A stretch of 64,000 nucleotides of DNA, taken from positions 1 to 64,000 of the forward strand of contig JAHBWT010000006.1 of NCBI GenBank assembly GCA_019636815.1, given 5' to 3'. The stretch comes from Nitrospira sp. (GTDB taxonomy: Bacteria; Nitrospirota; Nitrospiria; Nitrospirales; Nitrospiraceae). Both the position numbers and the translations under genes were made by a program. Below, one piece after another: positions 35,688 through 46,090 of this stretch (positions are counted from its first letter, which is position 1; each line of letters begins with the position of its first letter). Below the pieces are notes generated by a model, which saw only the letters and a program-made list of their open reading frames with translations, had not been told where the DNA came from and did no database searches.

Positions 35688-36716
35688 ATGAGCGACCGAA
35701 GGAAGTATGCCGACTGGCAGCGTTGGTGCCTCTTGATGTCCACCATCCTGCTGTTGCAGGGATGTGGGCTGATCTACGATGCAGTGACCATGGTCCATCC
35801 GTTGACCCGTGACGAACTGTCCGCGATTTGCGCCCGTGAGCGATTGCGTGTCGGCATTTCAGTGGAACCGTTTCGCCCGTTTGTCTTTCCCGCCGTGTAT
35901 ACCGACGAAGGCATTCGAGTCACAGGCCTGGATATCGAACTGATCCGAGAGATCGCCGACGCACTCACAACCCATTGCGGCGGACAGAACCCCATCGTTC
36001 CAACTCTGCACGTCACACGATTTCCCGATCTGTTCATCAAGATGAGCGAGGGGCAGCTTGATCTCTTCGTCTCGTCCGTGAGCGGGACCGTTCCAGGCAC
36101 CCGGCCGGCCGGCCTCTGGTTTTCGGCACCGTACCTGCACGACGACGGGATTGCCGCCATCACCCAAAAACCGGAGATTGCCGAACGCATCTGGACACAG
36201 TTCAAAAAGCAGGATGGAAAGCAGGATACGCTCACAGCCGTCCAGGAAGCCTTTGCCGGCTTGACGGTCGCCGTTCAGAAAAGAAGATCCTCTCACCTGT
36301 ACGCGGAAGCCAACCTCAAGCGGATCCGCATGGTCATCTGCGATTCGCTTCCCGCTTCGATCGAAACGAAGGACCTGAACATCGATGTTATCCTGACCAA
36401 CCATTCCATCCTTCAGTATGTGACGAAACGGGTCTGGCAGGATTGGCGAATCTTGACACAAATCGATGGTACCCCTTGGATTCTCACTCATGAAGACCTT
36501 TCCATCGTAACAAGCGACGACCACAGGCAGTTACAATGGTTCTTGAACAACCTGCTGTTTCGCCTGGAGGAATCAGGTCGGCTGAAGCACATGCATCGGC
36601 GATGGGTGGAAGCAGAATACGCGCCTACTCGTCGGGCGACAACCGAAGGGTTGCCGCTTGAGGTTACACAAGTTCCTGAACATTATGATCAGGGACAGTG
36701 CCGTTTGGCAGAGTGA
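35688..36716 (+). CDS. Periplasmic amino-acid-type substrate-binding lipoprotein
   Basis: About 342 residues from the ATG at 35688 (35652 also possible). Lipoprotein signal WCLLMSTILLLQGC with lipobox LLQGC. The mature part has the type-3 extracellular solute-binding fold: ERLRVGISVEPFRPFVF, GLDIELIREIADALTTH, SEGQLDLFVSSVSGT, WFSAPYLHDDGIAAI and EESGRLKHMHRRWVE. Normally part of an ABC importer or a receptor; no permease or ATPase is encoded here. Confidence 0.85.
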   Translation: MSDRRKYADWQRWCLLMSTILLLQGCGLIYDAVTMVHPLTRDELSAICARERLRVGISVEPFRPFVFPAVYTDEGIRVTGLDIELIREIADALTTHCGGQNPIVPTLHVTRFPDLFIKMSEGQLDLFVSSVSGTVPGTRPAGLWFSAPYLHDDGIAAITQKPEIAERIWTQFKKQDGKQDTLTAVQEAFAGLTVAVQKRRSSHLYAEANLKRIRMVICDSLPASIETKDLNIDVILTNHSILQYVTKRVWQDWRILTQIDGTPWILTHEDLSIVTSDDHRQLQWFLNNLLFRLEESGRLKHMHRRWVEAEYAPTRRATTEGLPLEVTQVPEHYDQGQCRLAE

Positions 36717-36739
36717 CAATAGGGAAAACCGAGGTGTTC

Positions 36740-37486
36740 ATGATCGTTCCGCCGAACGTCTTACGAGTTTTTGTGTTGGTCTTGTCCCTCCTATGCCCCC
36801 AGATCGGCTGGACACAGGACTCGCGCAAGGAAATAGAACAGACCGCGGAGCTCTTGACAACCCTTCTTAACGCAGGACGTGTCGTCGTCGAACGAAACCA
36901 ATCATTGATCAACGATCCGGTCAAAGCCGATAAGGGATTCACGCCCGAGGTCTTTGAACAGCTGGTACGTGAGGAGTTCCTCCAACAGACTCTCATTGAT
37001 TTGCAGCATCCCCCTTCGTCCTTACCGCCTCTTACCAAAGATCTTTTGGCTACGCTGCTCCTCACAAGCAAAGAAGTGGTAGGGGACGCGCAGTTCGTGA
37101 TCAATCAGCGCGGGATCGGATATAAGAACTTCATCCCGGCCACATTCGGCAGCCAGGCCGCACGGAAGTTTTCCAATCGCTCACACGTGACGATCAAACA
37201 GACCACCCTCAACCCGAGGAACTTGAAAAATAGTCCGGATGCGTACGAAGAGATGGCGTTGAGTCGACTTGCGACCAGACCATCAGCGACCACGCCCGTC
37301 GTCGAGTGGATCGACGGTGGGCAGCTACTCAGGGCGATGATGCCGATATATTATTCAGAGGACTGTCTGACGTGTCATGGAAGCCCGAAAGGGATACTCG
37401 ACATTTCCGGCTATCCAAGGGAAGGCGCTCAGGTGGGTGAACTAGCCGGTGCCATCAGCATTCAGATTCCCACGGACCATCGATAG
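36740..37486 (+). CDS. DUF3365 (Tll0287-like) haem-binding periplasmic protein
   Basis: About 248 residues; CGAGGTGTTC precedes the ATG at 36740. Signal peptide LRVFVLVLSLLCPQIGWTQ, then a helical sensor-like domain and, at the C-terminus, SEDCLTCHGSPKGILDISGY, a c-type haem CxxCH. DUF3365 domains are small-molecule/redox sensors or electron carriers. Sits 23 bp after the binding-protein gene in the same direction. Confidence 0.85.
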   Translation: MIVPPNVLRVFVLVLSLLCPQIGWTQDSRKEIEQTAELLTTLLNAGRVVVERNQSLINDPVKADKGFTPEVFEQLVREEFLQQTLIDLQHPPSSLPPLTKDLLATLLLTSKEVVGDAQFVINQRGIGYKNFIPATFGSQAARKFSNRSHVTIKQTTLNPRNLKNSPDAYEEMALSRLATRPSATTPVVEWIDGGQLLRAMMPIYYSEDCLTCHGSPKGILDISGYPREGAQVGELAGAISIQIPTDHR

Positions 37487-37530
37487 CAGATCCAGCCGTG
37501 ACGGAGGAGGGACACAACGGGTGGATCTGC
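37486..37530. terminator. Long hairpin between convergent genes
   Basis: Arms GCAGATCCA-G-CCGT and ACGG-G-TGGATCTGC (one G/G mismatch) around a loop of about 17 bases; lies between the DUF3365 gene and the convergent YtxH gene. No T-tract. Confidence 0.5.
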
Positions 37531-37552
37531 CACCGATGATCTTCCGCAGGAA

Positions 37553-37822
37553 CTAGTTCAATACTGCGGTGAGTTGTGGGGGCTGTCCTTCGCAACTCGT
37601 GACAATCGGTGGCTTTTGGTCGAACGCGACTTTCACGCCCGACTTGACCGCTCGCCCCCAGCGATTGGTCTGCGCCTGCGCCTTCCGAGCGTACCGGCTG
37701 ATGCTCCGACGCGTTTCGGATCCGGTCTGTGGAGCGAAGAGGAGCCCCAGTCCCGCTCCGATGACGGCTCCACCGGCGATGAATGCAGCTGCCTTGGCGA
37801 CGTGCTTCCCCTGCTCCGACAT
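37553..37822 (-). CDS. YtxH domain-containing protein
   Basis: 89 residues; GGGAGGTTCGCC precedes the ATG at 37822. AAAFIAGGAVIGAGLGLLFA is the glycine-rich membrane segment, followed by PQTGSETRRSISRYARKAQA, the YtxH signature. Usually a small stress-induced membrane protein of unknown role. Confidence 0.85.
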   Translation of the reverse strand: MSEQGKHVAKAAAFIAGGAVIGAGLGLLFAPQTGSETRRSISRYARKAQAQTNRWGRAVKSGVKVAFDQKPPIVTSCEGQPPQLTAVLN

Positions 37823-38128
37823 GGCGAACCTCCCTCGTAATGGTGGTGATGTGCCGGAAGACCGTTCAATCGTTCTTCCTACTGAAGAATGTATCAGCAT
37901 GCTTTGTGCCAGCGTGAGTACGGGCAAACGGCCAGCGATTACCTCGGAAAATCAAGGAGACGATCTGCAACGATGAGAAGTGACAAATATTGGGTCTCTT
38001 TTTCTCGACAGAGTGAGACACAGTCGTTTCAGAAATCCAACACTTGTCCCTCTGCAATTCCTGGAAATCGTTTGTAGGCAACGTTTTCCCATGACAACGT
38101 CCTAATCATCCTTTAATCCTAGATACGC

Positions 38129-38157
38129 TTGCATTGACAGGTGGGCCCCCGTATGAT
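38129..38157 (+). promoter_or_regulatory. Predicted sigma70 promoter for lgt
   Basis: TTGCAT (38129-38134), 17 bp spacer, TATGAT (38152-38157), about 115 bp before the lgt start. The 300 bp before it (37823-38128) hold no recognised gene. Confidence 0.45.
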
Positions 38158-38270
38158 CCGTCGGCAAGTCCGCGCAGTGCCTCGCACGAGCAGCGCGAAT
38201 CAGTGAGGCATTATGAACATGTTCAGAATACGAACAATATCTTTCAAAGAGCAATCCTGACAGAGAATAT

Positions 38271-39083
38271 ATGGGTTCTCTAGCCGCGATTCCTTATCCA
38301 AACATCGATCCAGTCATTGTGGCGCTGGGTCCTATTCAGTTGCGCTGGTATGGGCTGATGTACCTGATCGGCCTCACTGCGGCCTACTTCTTGATTCAGC
38401 GCAAGGTCACCCGTAAGGGGTTGGAGATTAGGAAGGACCAGATCTACGACATGGTCGTCTACGCGGCCTTCGGCGTGTTTCTGGGGGGGCGTATCGGTTA
38501 CACACTCTTCTACAACTTTTCGTACTACATTCAGAACCCACTGAAGTTACTCGCGGTATGGGAGGGAGGCATGTCCTTCCACGGTGGGCTCATCGGAACG
38601 ATCGTCGCACTGATCTGGTTCAGCCATAGGCAAAGGATTCCTGCCTATACGATCGCGGACCTGGCGGCTTCCGTCACACCGATCGGGTTAGGGTGTGGTC
38701 GGATAGGGAATTTCATCAATGGCGAGCTCTTTGGTCGGTCAACCGATGCAGGGTGGTGTATGGTCTTCCCGACCGGAGGTCCGGTTTGCCGCCATCCTTC
38801 GCAATTATACGAGGCAACGCTGGAAGGCCTGGTGTTGTTCACCGTCTTGTGGTGGATCGATCGGCGCCCTACTCCTCCCGGTACGATCTTTTGGACCTTT
38901 GTGACCGGATACGGCATCAGCAGACTGATCGTCGAACTCTTCCGTGAACCGGATCAACATCTCGGCTTCATTCTGGGCCCGATTACCATGGGCCAGATTC
39001 TCTCCCTACCCATGGTATTGATCGGGATAATCATGCTCGTCTTGGGCTACCAACGAGCGAGGCAAAATCCCGCGTACTCTTAA
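38271..39083 (+). CDS. lgt: Prolipoprotein diacylglyceryl transferase
   Basis: Inner-membrane enzyme of 270 residues that transfers diacylglycerol to the lipobox cysteine of prolipoproteins. GCGRIGNFINGELFGRSTD is the invariant Lgt signature; VFLGGRIGYTLFY, GGMSFHGGLIG and about seven membrane helices agree. Several lipoproteins in this window (35688, 62055) are likely substrates. Confidence 0.95.
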   Translation: MGSLAAIPYPNIDPVIVALGPIQLRWYGLMYLIGLTAAYFLIQRKVTRKGLEIRKDQIYDMVVYAAFGVFLGGRIGYTLFYNFSYYIQNPLKLLAVWEGGMSFHGGLIGTIVALIWFSHRQRIPAYTIADLAASVTPIGLGCGRIGNFINGELFGRSTDAGWCMVFPTGGPVCRHPSQLYEATLEGLVLFTVLWWIDRRPTPPGTIFWTFVTGYGISRLIVELFREPDQHLGFILGPITMGQILSLPMVLIGIIMLVLGYQRARQNPAYS

Positions 39084-39168
39084 AAGTTCTGAGCGATACG
39101 TACTGAGCCGCTGGGGATCACGGTGTTTTCAACTCAACCCTGAGCACTTTATTCTTAGCACTGGTTCT

Positions 39169-39546
39169 TTAGTACGGCATTTCGTCATCATCCAGGCCGA
39201 CATGGTGCCCAAGTTCGTGCACCACCGTGTCGTACACTTCCTGCACCACTTCCTCCGGACTGTCACACAAGCGGAGGATCGGTCCGCGATAGATGGAAAT
39301 CCGGGGCGGTGGTTCACCGCCCGGTCTGAAGAATGAATCGTCCGCCAGCGATTGGCCTTGATAGAGGCCCAGTAAATCGTCCTTCTCATCCAGCTCCAAA
39401 TCTCGCAAGACGTCCTCGGGCGGCTCTTCCTCTACGACCACGGCAACGGATTCCATGAGCTTGGCGTAGGGAGGCGGAAGATCCGCGATTGCCTGCTGGA
39501 CCAGCTCCGCAAAGACTGCAGGGGAGATATGTTCTCGCCTAGCCAT
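39169..39546 (-). CDS. Zincin-like metallopeptidase family protein
   Basis: 125 residues with HELGHHVGLDDDEMPY at the C-terminus, the HExxH zinc motif followed by a downstream acidic ligand as in the MPN-unrelated PF06262-type small metallopeptidases. Starts at the ATG at 39546, 18 bp after the addA stop, and so is probably the last gene of the addBA operon. Confidence 0.85.
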   Translation of the reverse strand: MARREHISPAVFAELVQQAIADLPPPYAKLMESVAVVVEEEPPEDVLRDLELDEKDDLLGLYQGQSLADDSFFRPGGEPPPRISIYRGPILRLCDSPEEVVQEVYDTVVHELGHHVGLDDDEMPY

Positions 39547-39563
39547 TTCCATAGTCCATGAAT

Positions 39564-42500
39564 TTACAATTCTATGTCGACACCACAGCGTAGAAAAAGG
39601 CAATGGAATCGCGGCTCGACTCCCAGACTCTGTTTCACAGCAGCCTTGTAGATTTCACTTTGTGTTCGGTACCGTTCGGCGCGACCCGCCGCCTGATCGG
39701 CCGATACCCCGTCTGTTTTGTAGTCGGCGATCCAAAGCTCTCCATCACGCCGATAGATGAGGTCGATGGCACCTTCCATCACCTGCCGATCACCCCATGG
39801 TATGATGAACGGAACTTCACGACCAAAAATCTGAGATGATCGCAGTCGCGCATAGGCTTCTGATTGACCAAAGGTCGCAAGGAGATCGTTCACTGAATCC
39901 TCGACCGCTTCAGCCTGGGATTGTTGGTCGGGCCCAAGGACCGACCGAAGAGCGGCGCCAACCTGAGCGGATAACCCGGAAGGGTCCAGTGAAAAGTCCC
40001 ATCGCTCCAGCAGGCGATGAGCCACCACGCCGGCCAACCGGCCAATCACCGCCTCCTGTCGAACCAAAGTCGTACCGCCTCGGGTCAACCCCGCGCGTCT
40101 GCCCAGCTCCGTCGGCGTCAGATGATGCGCTCTCTCGCCAGTTTCTTTCCATCGAGCGATCCTCACCTTCCACAGAAGCGCGATTTCCTGTGGATCGATC
40201 AATGTCACACTGACCGCCCTGTCCCCGCCTCGCCGGAATCGCTTTCGTTCCGGTGCCGTGACGACTTGTTGCGGAATCCTACTGGCTCCGATGCTCAAGG
40301 CTTCAGTCGAAGGATCTCCGATTTCTCCTGTCCCGATGTTCCTCAACAGCTCGAAGACCGTTTCGCCGACCGAGCGAGCCGTGATTCCGCCGGACAAGAG
40401 TAACAGCTCTTTCGCCCTGGTCATCCCGACGTACAGCACTCGTCGCCGTTCCGCGTCTTCTCGTAGCCGCAGCTTGTGTTGGACCAGCAACGAGCCGAGC
40501 GATCGGTATCGGCCCAGGGAAAGCCCATAGGTTGAGCTCGACCAATCGTAGGAGACCTGTGGCGCGCCCCGCTCACGCCCACTCCCCTGATGAAGACCCG
40601 GCAACACGACGATAGGAAATTCCAACCCCTTGGCCTTATGGATCGTCAATACATGTACCGCTTCGACCGACTCTTCGGCGAGCAAACTTTCGGATTCATC
40701 CGGTTGTTCTTCGAGTCGGGCAATCATGAGTTCTATGAATCCGCTTAGAGTCATGTGGGGCCGGTCAGCGAGTGACGCAGCCGTTTGCTTCACTTTCAGG
40801 AGATTGGCCACAGCCTGTTCCCCATGGAGCGACGCAGCGGCCAGATCGAGAACCGGCAATCGATCAAAAATCAGCTCAAGCGCCTCGGCCAACGGCAAAA
40901 CAGGGATGGCCCGGTGGAGCCACGACAGATGCTCATACAGCCGCCGAACGACATCGGCGCGGGCATGAGGCCATGTCCTAAGATTATCTCCCAAGAGATA
41001 ATTAAAGTGCCCTGCCCGCTTGAACTCATAGAGTTCTCGATCCATCAGCCCCCCGAGCGGCGAACGAAGGAGGCCGGTCAAAGCAACCTCATCGTGAGGA
41101 TGGTCCAAGACGCGTAAGAGGTTGACGAGGTCGATGACTTCTTGACGGCGATAGAAATGTTTCTCCCCCTCGATGACGTAAGGAATCTCATGTCGTCGCA
41201 ACGCATCGAGGTAGACATCGGCCTGTGTCAGTTTTCTGAACAGCAGCGCCACATGACCTGGCTTCACCGTGGGACGACCGAGAATGTCATCGGTCAGCCA
41301 ACGAGCCAGCACTTCGCTTTCAGCTCGTGTCGCCCCGGCCGCATCGAACATGTCGCCTTCGCCATCCGGCGTCGTCACGCAGAGGCGGACACCCGGCTCG
41401 ATCGAAGAGGGCTTCCGTTGAGGGCATACCTCCAACCGCACGTTCGCCGGCTGAACCAGTGGTCGTCGTTCAAAGAGCCGATCAAAGGTTTCATTGACCG
41501 GCTCCAAAACCGCTCCATCGCTTCGGAAGTTCGTCGTCAATGCCTGCGCAACTCCCTCCTCGGCCGCAACCTTCTCCACGACTCGATCGAACGCTTCGAT
41601 GTCGGCTCGCCGAAAGGCATAGATAGACTGTTTGGGGTCTCCCACGATGAAAAGCTTTCCCGGTTCGAGGGCCATCTCCTGCCAGCGGACCGCTTGCATT
41701 CCCTGACGTTCGGAGACCGCGAGAATGATTTCGTACTGCGTCGGGTCCGTATCCTGAAATTCATCGACCAACAATGCACGATATTCTCGTTTGATCCGCT
41801 CGCGGACGGTCGGGTGCTCGAAGAGCAACGCCCGCGCCCGCGCCAGCAGCCCATCAAAGGAAAGCCAACCCTGCCGAACAAACGTTTCTCGGATGTTTCG
41901 CACCAGCGGGATGAGTAGCGTCACCAGGTCATTCAAAAACGCCTGATCGATCGTGATGAGTTGTTGCGTCGTCTCGATGAGGGCGCCCGCCTCTTTGAAA
42001 TCATTTTTCTCCCATCCCGCCACAGTACTCCCAAGGTCTTTGTCGAGCCATTCTCGTTCCACCGCCGTCACATCTTCCCGGCCGGCCAACCCCTTGCTTG
42101 CCACGAGGCGGATCACGGAAGCCGCAGCGGCCAGCATCTGCTCGACCTTACGGCGCTTCGGTCTGTCGTGTTCGTTCAACAGCTGGTCAGCCCGCGCGCT
42201 CATATGCTGCATCCAGTCTGACATGGCCGGCGATATCGCCGTTGAGGCGAGTTGTTCCCGCATCGCGTCGAGATCGACCAATTCACTGCACAAGGACCGA
42301 GCCAACGATCTGACTTCATCGAGCGTGGCCGATGACAAGATCGATCGCCACAACGGATGGTGTTGGCTGTTGCGGCTCAATTCCTGATCGAGCCAGCAAT
42401 CCCACGCAGCAGTGAACTGTTCTTCAAAGCGCAAGCCATCATCTTCCTTGAAATCAGGATCGACGCCGCTTTCCAGCGGGTGGAGTCGTAACAGGTGGGC

Positions 42501-42911
42501 CGCGAAACTATGGAGTGTGCCGATCTGCGCTTTTTCTAATTCGCGCAATGCGGTTTGGGCACGGGCGGCAATCGCATCGCCGCTCAGTCCATACCGCTCT
42601 TGGAGATCGCTCCTCGAAACAGCCCCTCCGTCTGTTGTTCGCATCGAATCGGTTTGTGGATGGGCAAGGACGGTCAGTCGCTCCCGCAGTCGCACTTTCA
42701 TCTCGGTCGCCGCCTTGTTGGTGAACGTCAGCGCCACCACTTGCGTGATCGGCACCGGAGCCGGTTCTTTCATCAGCAGATGGACGAGACGATTGACGAG
42801 CAACGTCGTCTTCCCGGTCCCTGCGCCGGCCACGACCACGACGTTGCGATCGAAGGTCGTCTCGGCTGACTGTCGGGCCGCACGATCCGGTATCAGAAAC
42901 TCATTATTCAT
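39564..42911 (-). CDS. addA: AddA-type helicase-nuclease subunit (UvrD/Rep family)
   Basis: 1115 residues. N-terminal UvrD-like ATPase with Walker A GAGTGKT at 29-35, VVALTFTNKAATEMKVRLRE, ALLVDEFQDTDPTQYEII (motif II), GDPKQSIYAFRRADIEAF and TIHKAKGLEFPIVVLPGL. C-terminal PD-(D/E)xK nuclease (MEGAIDLIYRRDGELWIADYKTD). Together with AddB it resects double-strand breaks for RecA-dependent repair. Its start overlaps the addB stop by eight bases. Confidence 0.93.
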   Translation of the reverse strand: MNNEFLIPDRAARQSAETTFDRNVVVVAGAGTGKTTLLVNRLVHLLMKEPAPVPITQVVALTFTNKAATEMKVRLRERLTVLAHPQTDSMRTTDGGAVSRSDLQERYGLSGDAIAARAQTALRELEKAQIGTLHSFAAHLLRLHPLESGVDPDFKEDDGLRFEEQFTAAWDCWLDQELSRNSQHHPLWRSILSSATLDEVRSLARSLCSELVDLDAMREQLASTAISPAMSDWMQHMSARADQLLNEHDRPKRRKVEQMLAAAASVIRLVASKGLAGREDVTAVEREWLDKDLGSTVAGWEKNDFKEAGALIETTQQLITIDQAFLNDLVTLLIPLVRNIRETFVRQGWLSFDGLLARARALLFEHPTVRERIKREYRALLVDEFQDTDPTQYEIILAVSERQGMQAVRWQEMALEPGKLFIVGDPKQSIYAFRRADIEAFDRVVEKVAAEEGVAQALTTNFRSDGAVLEPVNETFDRLFERRPLVQPANVRLEVCPQRKPSSIEPGVRLCVTTPDGEGDMFDAAGATRAESEVLARWLTDDILGRPTVKPGHVALLFRKLTQADVYLDALRRHEIPYVIEGEKHFYRRQEVIDLVNLLRVLDHPHDEVALTGLLRSPLGGLMDRELYEFKRAGHFNYLLGDNLRTWPHARADVVRRLYEHLSWLHRAIPVLPLAEALELIFDRLPVLDLAAASLHGEQAVANLLKVKQTAASLADRPHMTLSGFIELMIARLEEQPDESESLLAEESVEAVHVLTIHKAKGLEFPIVVLPGLHQGSGRERGAPQVSYDWSSSTYGLSLGRYRSLGSLLVQHKLRLREDAERRRVLYVGMTRAKELLLLSGGITARSVGETVFELLRNIGTGEIGDPSTEALSIGASRIPQQVVTAPERKRFRRGGDRAVSVTLIDPQEIALLWKVRIARWKETGERAHHLTPTELGRRAGLTRGGTTLVRQEAVIGRLAGVVAHRLLERWDFSLDPSGLSAQVGAALRSVLGPDQQSQAEAVEDSVNDLLATFGQSEAYARLRSSQIFGREVPFIIPWGDRQVMEGAIDLIYRRDGELWIADYKTDGVSADQAAGRAERYRTQSEIYKAAVKQSLGVEPRFHCLFLRCGVDIEL

Positions 42912-45900
42912 CGCCGATCTTCTGCGTACGCAGCGTCCTCAGCGCCTTCGGCTCGGTCGCTCGATACGCCCTCCACCACGTCGGAGCATGTTCTCTCCGA
43001 CAGATCACACGAAATTCGCAATTGTCGCAATAGCCGTCCGGGATGATAAAAAATCGCCCGGCCCGGATCCCGTCGATCACGGTCTTGATCGTGCGTTGTA
43101 TCAGGCCCCCGGTCTCCGATGCCCACGGCTTCGCCTCGAATGTCGAACGACTGATCGGCATGGGCCACTCGGGGGCAAGAAACAGAAATTGCACATGCCG
43201 CGCCGTGGACTGTCCGGAAACGGCGAGAGAGCTATAAAACGGCGGTTGCAGTCGATACCCACGGACGGCAGACTGAGTTAGGTTACGATCTTCCGGTTTC
43301 ATGGCCGAACCGAGTTTGAATTTGTAGTCGACGACCCGTACTGCGGCGGAATCCCGGTCTCGATCGAGACGATCGATCCGACCACGGATCTTCAACGGTT
43401 CTCCGTCGAGAATGTCAGGAATCGCCCCTTCCCCATCCACTTCAAAGGCAATAGGCTGGTACGGATGCTCGGCCTGCTCCGCTTCATCCGCCTCTACCGC
43501 CGCGGCCACAAGCGTCACGATCTGTTCTTTCGCCAGCTGCCACAAGAGATAATGACCGGTCCGATGCTGCGATTCCAAGTCCGCTGCCGCTTGTTCAACC
43601 GACATACGGATCGTTCGTTCCTTCATATCATCCGTCGCCTGTGTACTCGGCCACCCGGCCTGCACAAGTCGTTCGTAGCACCGGCGCAAGGCGGCATGAC
43701 AGAGTGTGCCCACCAACGCTGCATCCGGTTGTTGGGATATCGACCTACGGCTCGGTTCGAGTCGCAGCACATCGGAGGCAAAGTATTGGAAGGGACAGCG
43801 GGCATACCGTTCGAGTGGCGTGGGAGCGACGCCCCGTTCGATGAGCCGGGCCCAATGGAGCTCGACCGCTCCGGTCATCCCATCGAATGGATTCAACCTA
43901 CTACCCTCCTCTTCGATGCGATCCAGCGCCGCGGTTGCCTGTTGGAAGGATTCCGCGTCACGCCCGAGCGCCTGTACCAGTTCGATGGGGTCTTGCCCGC
44001 TCATGGCCAACCACCGGGTCAGTTCAAGAGGTGGTAAGAACCGTTTGATCGTCGGCCGTTGCACAACACGATCGGTCAGGCGGCGAGGCACCACATCGAT
44101 CGGTTGTTCATTGCCGCCGAACCGCCGTCGAGCTTCTTCGAGATATGGAGAGGACGCCAGCATACGTCCGGTTTCATCGGCCCGTTGATAGGAGAGATAC
44201 AGCCTCTGACTGGCGGCTTGGCAGAGCAGGTGGAAGAGCAAGGTCTCCTCCTCATAGGCCGTCAATTTTTCGTCGATTTTGAATCCAAGCGTGGCGTCGA
44301 GCACGCGCCGATGGCGATCCCTGAGAAAGGCATCCTCCCGGATATAGCGCGGAAATACTTTTTCGTTCAGACCGAGGATGAACAGGGCTCTGAACGGGAT
44401 CCCACGAGCTGCCATCACGTCACACACCATCACCCCACGCGGAGAGCCATCGTGAAGAGGTGTTCTCGTCCGTTCAAAGATATGCGTCAGCAGTTCCACG
44501 AATTCCGCCCAGGTCAGCTCTTCAGTGAGCGGCTCCAATTCCAGGAGTGTGATCCAGATCTGATCGATGACTTCCCATATCAGCGGCCGGTCAACGGCCT
44601 GAACGCTCTCGGCAGGTGATTCCGCGACATCCGTCCGCCGCAGACGCCGCTCGACGAGGGCCCGACAAGCCGTGACCATCTGGCCGATCGTGCCTCGAGA
44701 AGGTAAATATGAACGGTCTTCCATGAGCTGTGAAACCACCTGCCAGAGCAGACCGATCACTCCCGGCGCAATCGCAAGAGAACCGATTGGGCTCTCCTCT
44801 CCATCGAGTATCAATGCGGCGTGACCCGCCCGCTCCAGGCGCTTCCACTCCTCGACTCCGCGAGTGATGTCGAGGGCTTGAACCAGCAGTTTCCATTGGT
44901 CGGGTCGGTAGGACTCCGACAGGTCATCGAATAGATCCGTCCCATAAAGCGGGGACGTCACCACATCGAGGACTGACGCGCGATAAAAATCGTTCACCGG
45001 TAAAGAGGCCAGCTGCAGCACGAGCTTGCAGATCGGTTCGTGAATCAATGGTCGCGACGCGGTCGTATGGAAGGGGATCCGATGGCGATCGAAGATCGAC
45101 TGAAGAAACGGGCTGTACGGATCGAGTGTCCTGGCGGTGACACCGATCTCGTCGAACCGATAGCCGTTGGTTTCAACCAGATCGAGGATCGTGCGGCAGG
45201 CTGCCGCCAATTCTTCCTCCACACCGATCACACTTCTGAGAGTGAGCTGGACTGGATGCTCCCTTACTTTAGAAACCTTCTGTTCCAGTCGGACCTTTGC
45301 ATCGTCTGACATCCCCAACGGCTGGATGTATCGATCGAAAAAGCGCCGGGCAAATCCATAGGAGGGATCATCCTCAAGTGGGAAAAACAAGGTCGTGTCC
45401 TTGGTCCGGCTGACGGCTCCAAAGAAGGACAGCTGTACTTGCGTCAGATCATAGAACCCGTAATAGAACACTCGCTTCAACGACTGGAGGAATGAGGCGG
45501 TCGGGACAAGAGGAATAAGCGCCTCCGCCAGATCGTCTTGCGTTCCGACCTCCAGCATCCTGCCTGCTTCCTTCACGGCCGCGTAGAGCGAGATCAGGGC
45601 ATCGACCCACTCGCGATCGTCCTCTTCAAAATAACCTTCTCGGAGACTTTGCCACGCCTGGCTTGGATCGACATCGGCATCCCGCAAGTCGCGAATCGTC
45701 GCCCAGAGCGCTCCCCACGTCCCCGCTGATTGCCCGATTCGTTGTAGCGGAACCTGGCTGGAGAGCTTGCTGCGAACAATGTGACGGACTAGTCGTTCAA
45801 AGAACAACTCATCCACCATCCGTGGCAACGGACAACGGTTGGATACTTCTCCAGACAGCCGCAGCGCTAATTGATGAAAGGTCAATATGTGGAGGTTCAG

Positions 45901-46074
45901 GAACGACAATCCATGTTCGACGGAAAGGAGAGTGCGAATCCGGTCGGCTAGTGGCTTGGACGGAACGAAGATGGCGACCGGCGCAAGCGGATCAGCGGCC
46001 TTGACGCGCGCGAGATGATCGACAAGAGCGGTTTCGAGAAATGGGTGAAAGCGACCGGTAACGACCCGCAACAT
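42904..46074 (-). CDS. addB: AddB-type nuclease/helicase-like subunit
   Basis: 1056 residues. The N-terminal part is an inactivated UvrD-like region (LAPVAIFVPSKPLADRIRTL, LNLHILTFHQLALRL). The C-terminus is a PD-(D/E)xK nuclease (GRIDRLDRD ... VRVVDYKFKLG) with a Fe-S cluster formed by an upstream Cys (YARCPFQYFASDVLRL) and three near the end (CDNCEFRVICRREH), the AddB staple arrangement. Co-transcribed with addA (8 bp overlap). The 51-residue zinc ribbon gene ends 16 bp upstream. Confidence 0.88.
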   Translation of the reverse strand: MLRVVTGRFHPFLETALVDHLARVKAADPLAPVAIFVPSKPLADRIRTLLSVEHGLSFLNLHILTFHQLALRLSGEVSNRCPLPRMVDELFFERLVRHIVRSKLSSQVPLQRIGQSAGTWGALWATIRDLRDADVDPSQAWQSLREGYFEEDDREWVDALISLYAAVKEAGRMLEVGTQDDLAEALIPLVPTASFLQSLKRVFYYGFYDLTQVQLSFFGAVSRTKDTTLFFPLEDDPSYGFARRFFDRYIQPLGMSDDAKVRLEQKVSKVREHPVQLTLRSVIGVEEELAAACRTILDLVETNGYRFDEIGVTARTLDPYSPFLQSIFDRHRIPFHTTASRPLIHEPICKLVLQLASLPVNDFYRASVLDVVTSPLYGTDLFDDLSESYRPDQWKLLVQALDITRGVEEWKRLERAGHAALILDGEESPIGSLAIAPGVIGLLWQVVSQLMEDRSYLPSRGTIGQMVTACRALVERRLRRTDVAESPAESVQAVDRPLIWEVIDQIWITLLELEPLTEELTWAEFVELLTHIFERTRTPLHDGSPRGVMVCDVMAARGIPFRALFILGLNEKVFPRYIREDAFLRDRHRRVLDATLGFKIDEKLTAYEEETLLFHLLCQAASQRLYLSYQRADETGRMLASSPYLEEARRRFGGNEQPIDVVPRRLTDRVVQRPTIKRFLPPLELTRWLAMSGQDPIELVQALGRDAESFQQATAALDRIEEEGSRLNPFDGMTGAVELHWARLIERGVAPTPLERYARCPFQYFASDVLRLEPSRRSISQQPDAALVGTLCHAALRRCYERLVQAGWPSTQATDDMKERTIRMSVEQAAADLESQHRTGHYLLWQLAKEQIVTLVAAAVEADEAEQAEHPYQPIAFEVDGEGAIPDILDGEPLKIRGRIDRLDRDRDSAAVRVVDYKFKLGSAMKPEDRNLTQSAVRGYRLQPPFYSSLAVSGQSTARHVQFLFLAPEWPMPISRSTFEAKPWASETGGLIQRTIKTVIDGIRAGRFFIIPDGYCDNCEFRVICRREHAPTWWRAYRATEPKALRTLRTQKIGDE

Positions 46075-46090
46075 GGCCGGTCATTGTACG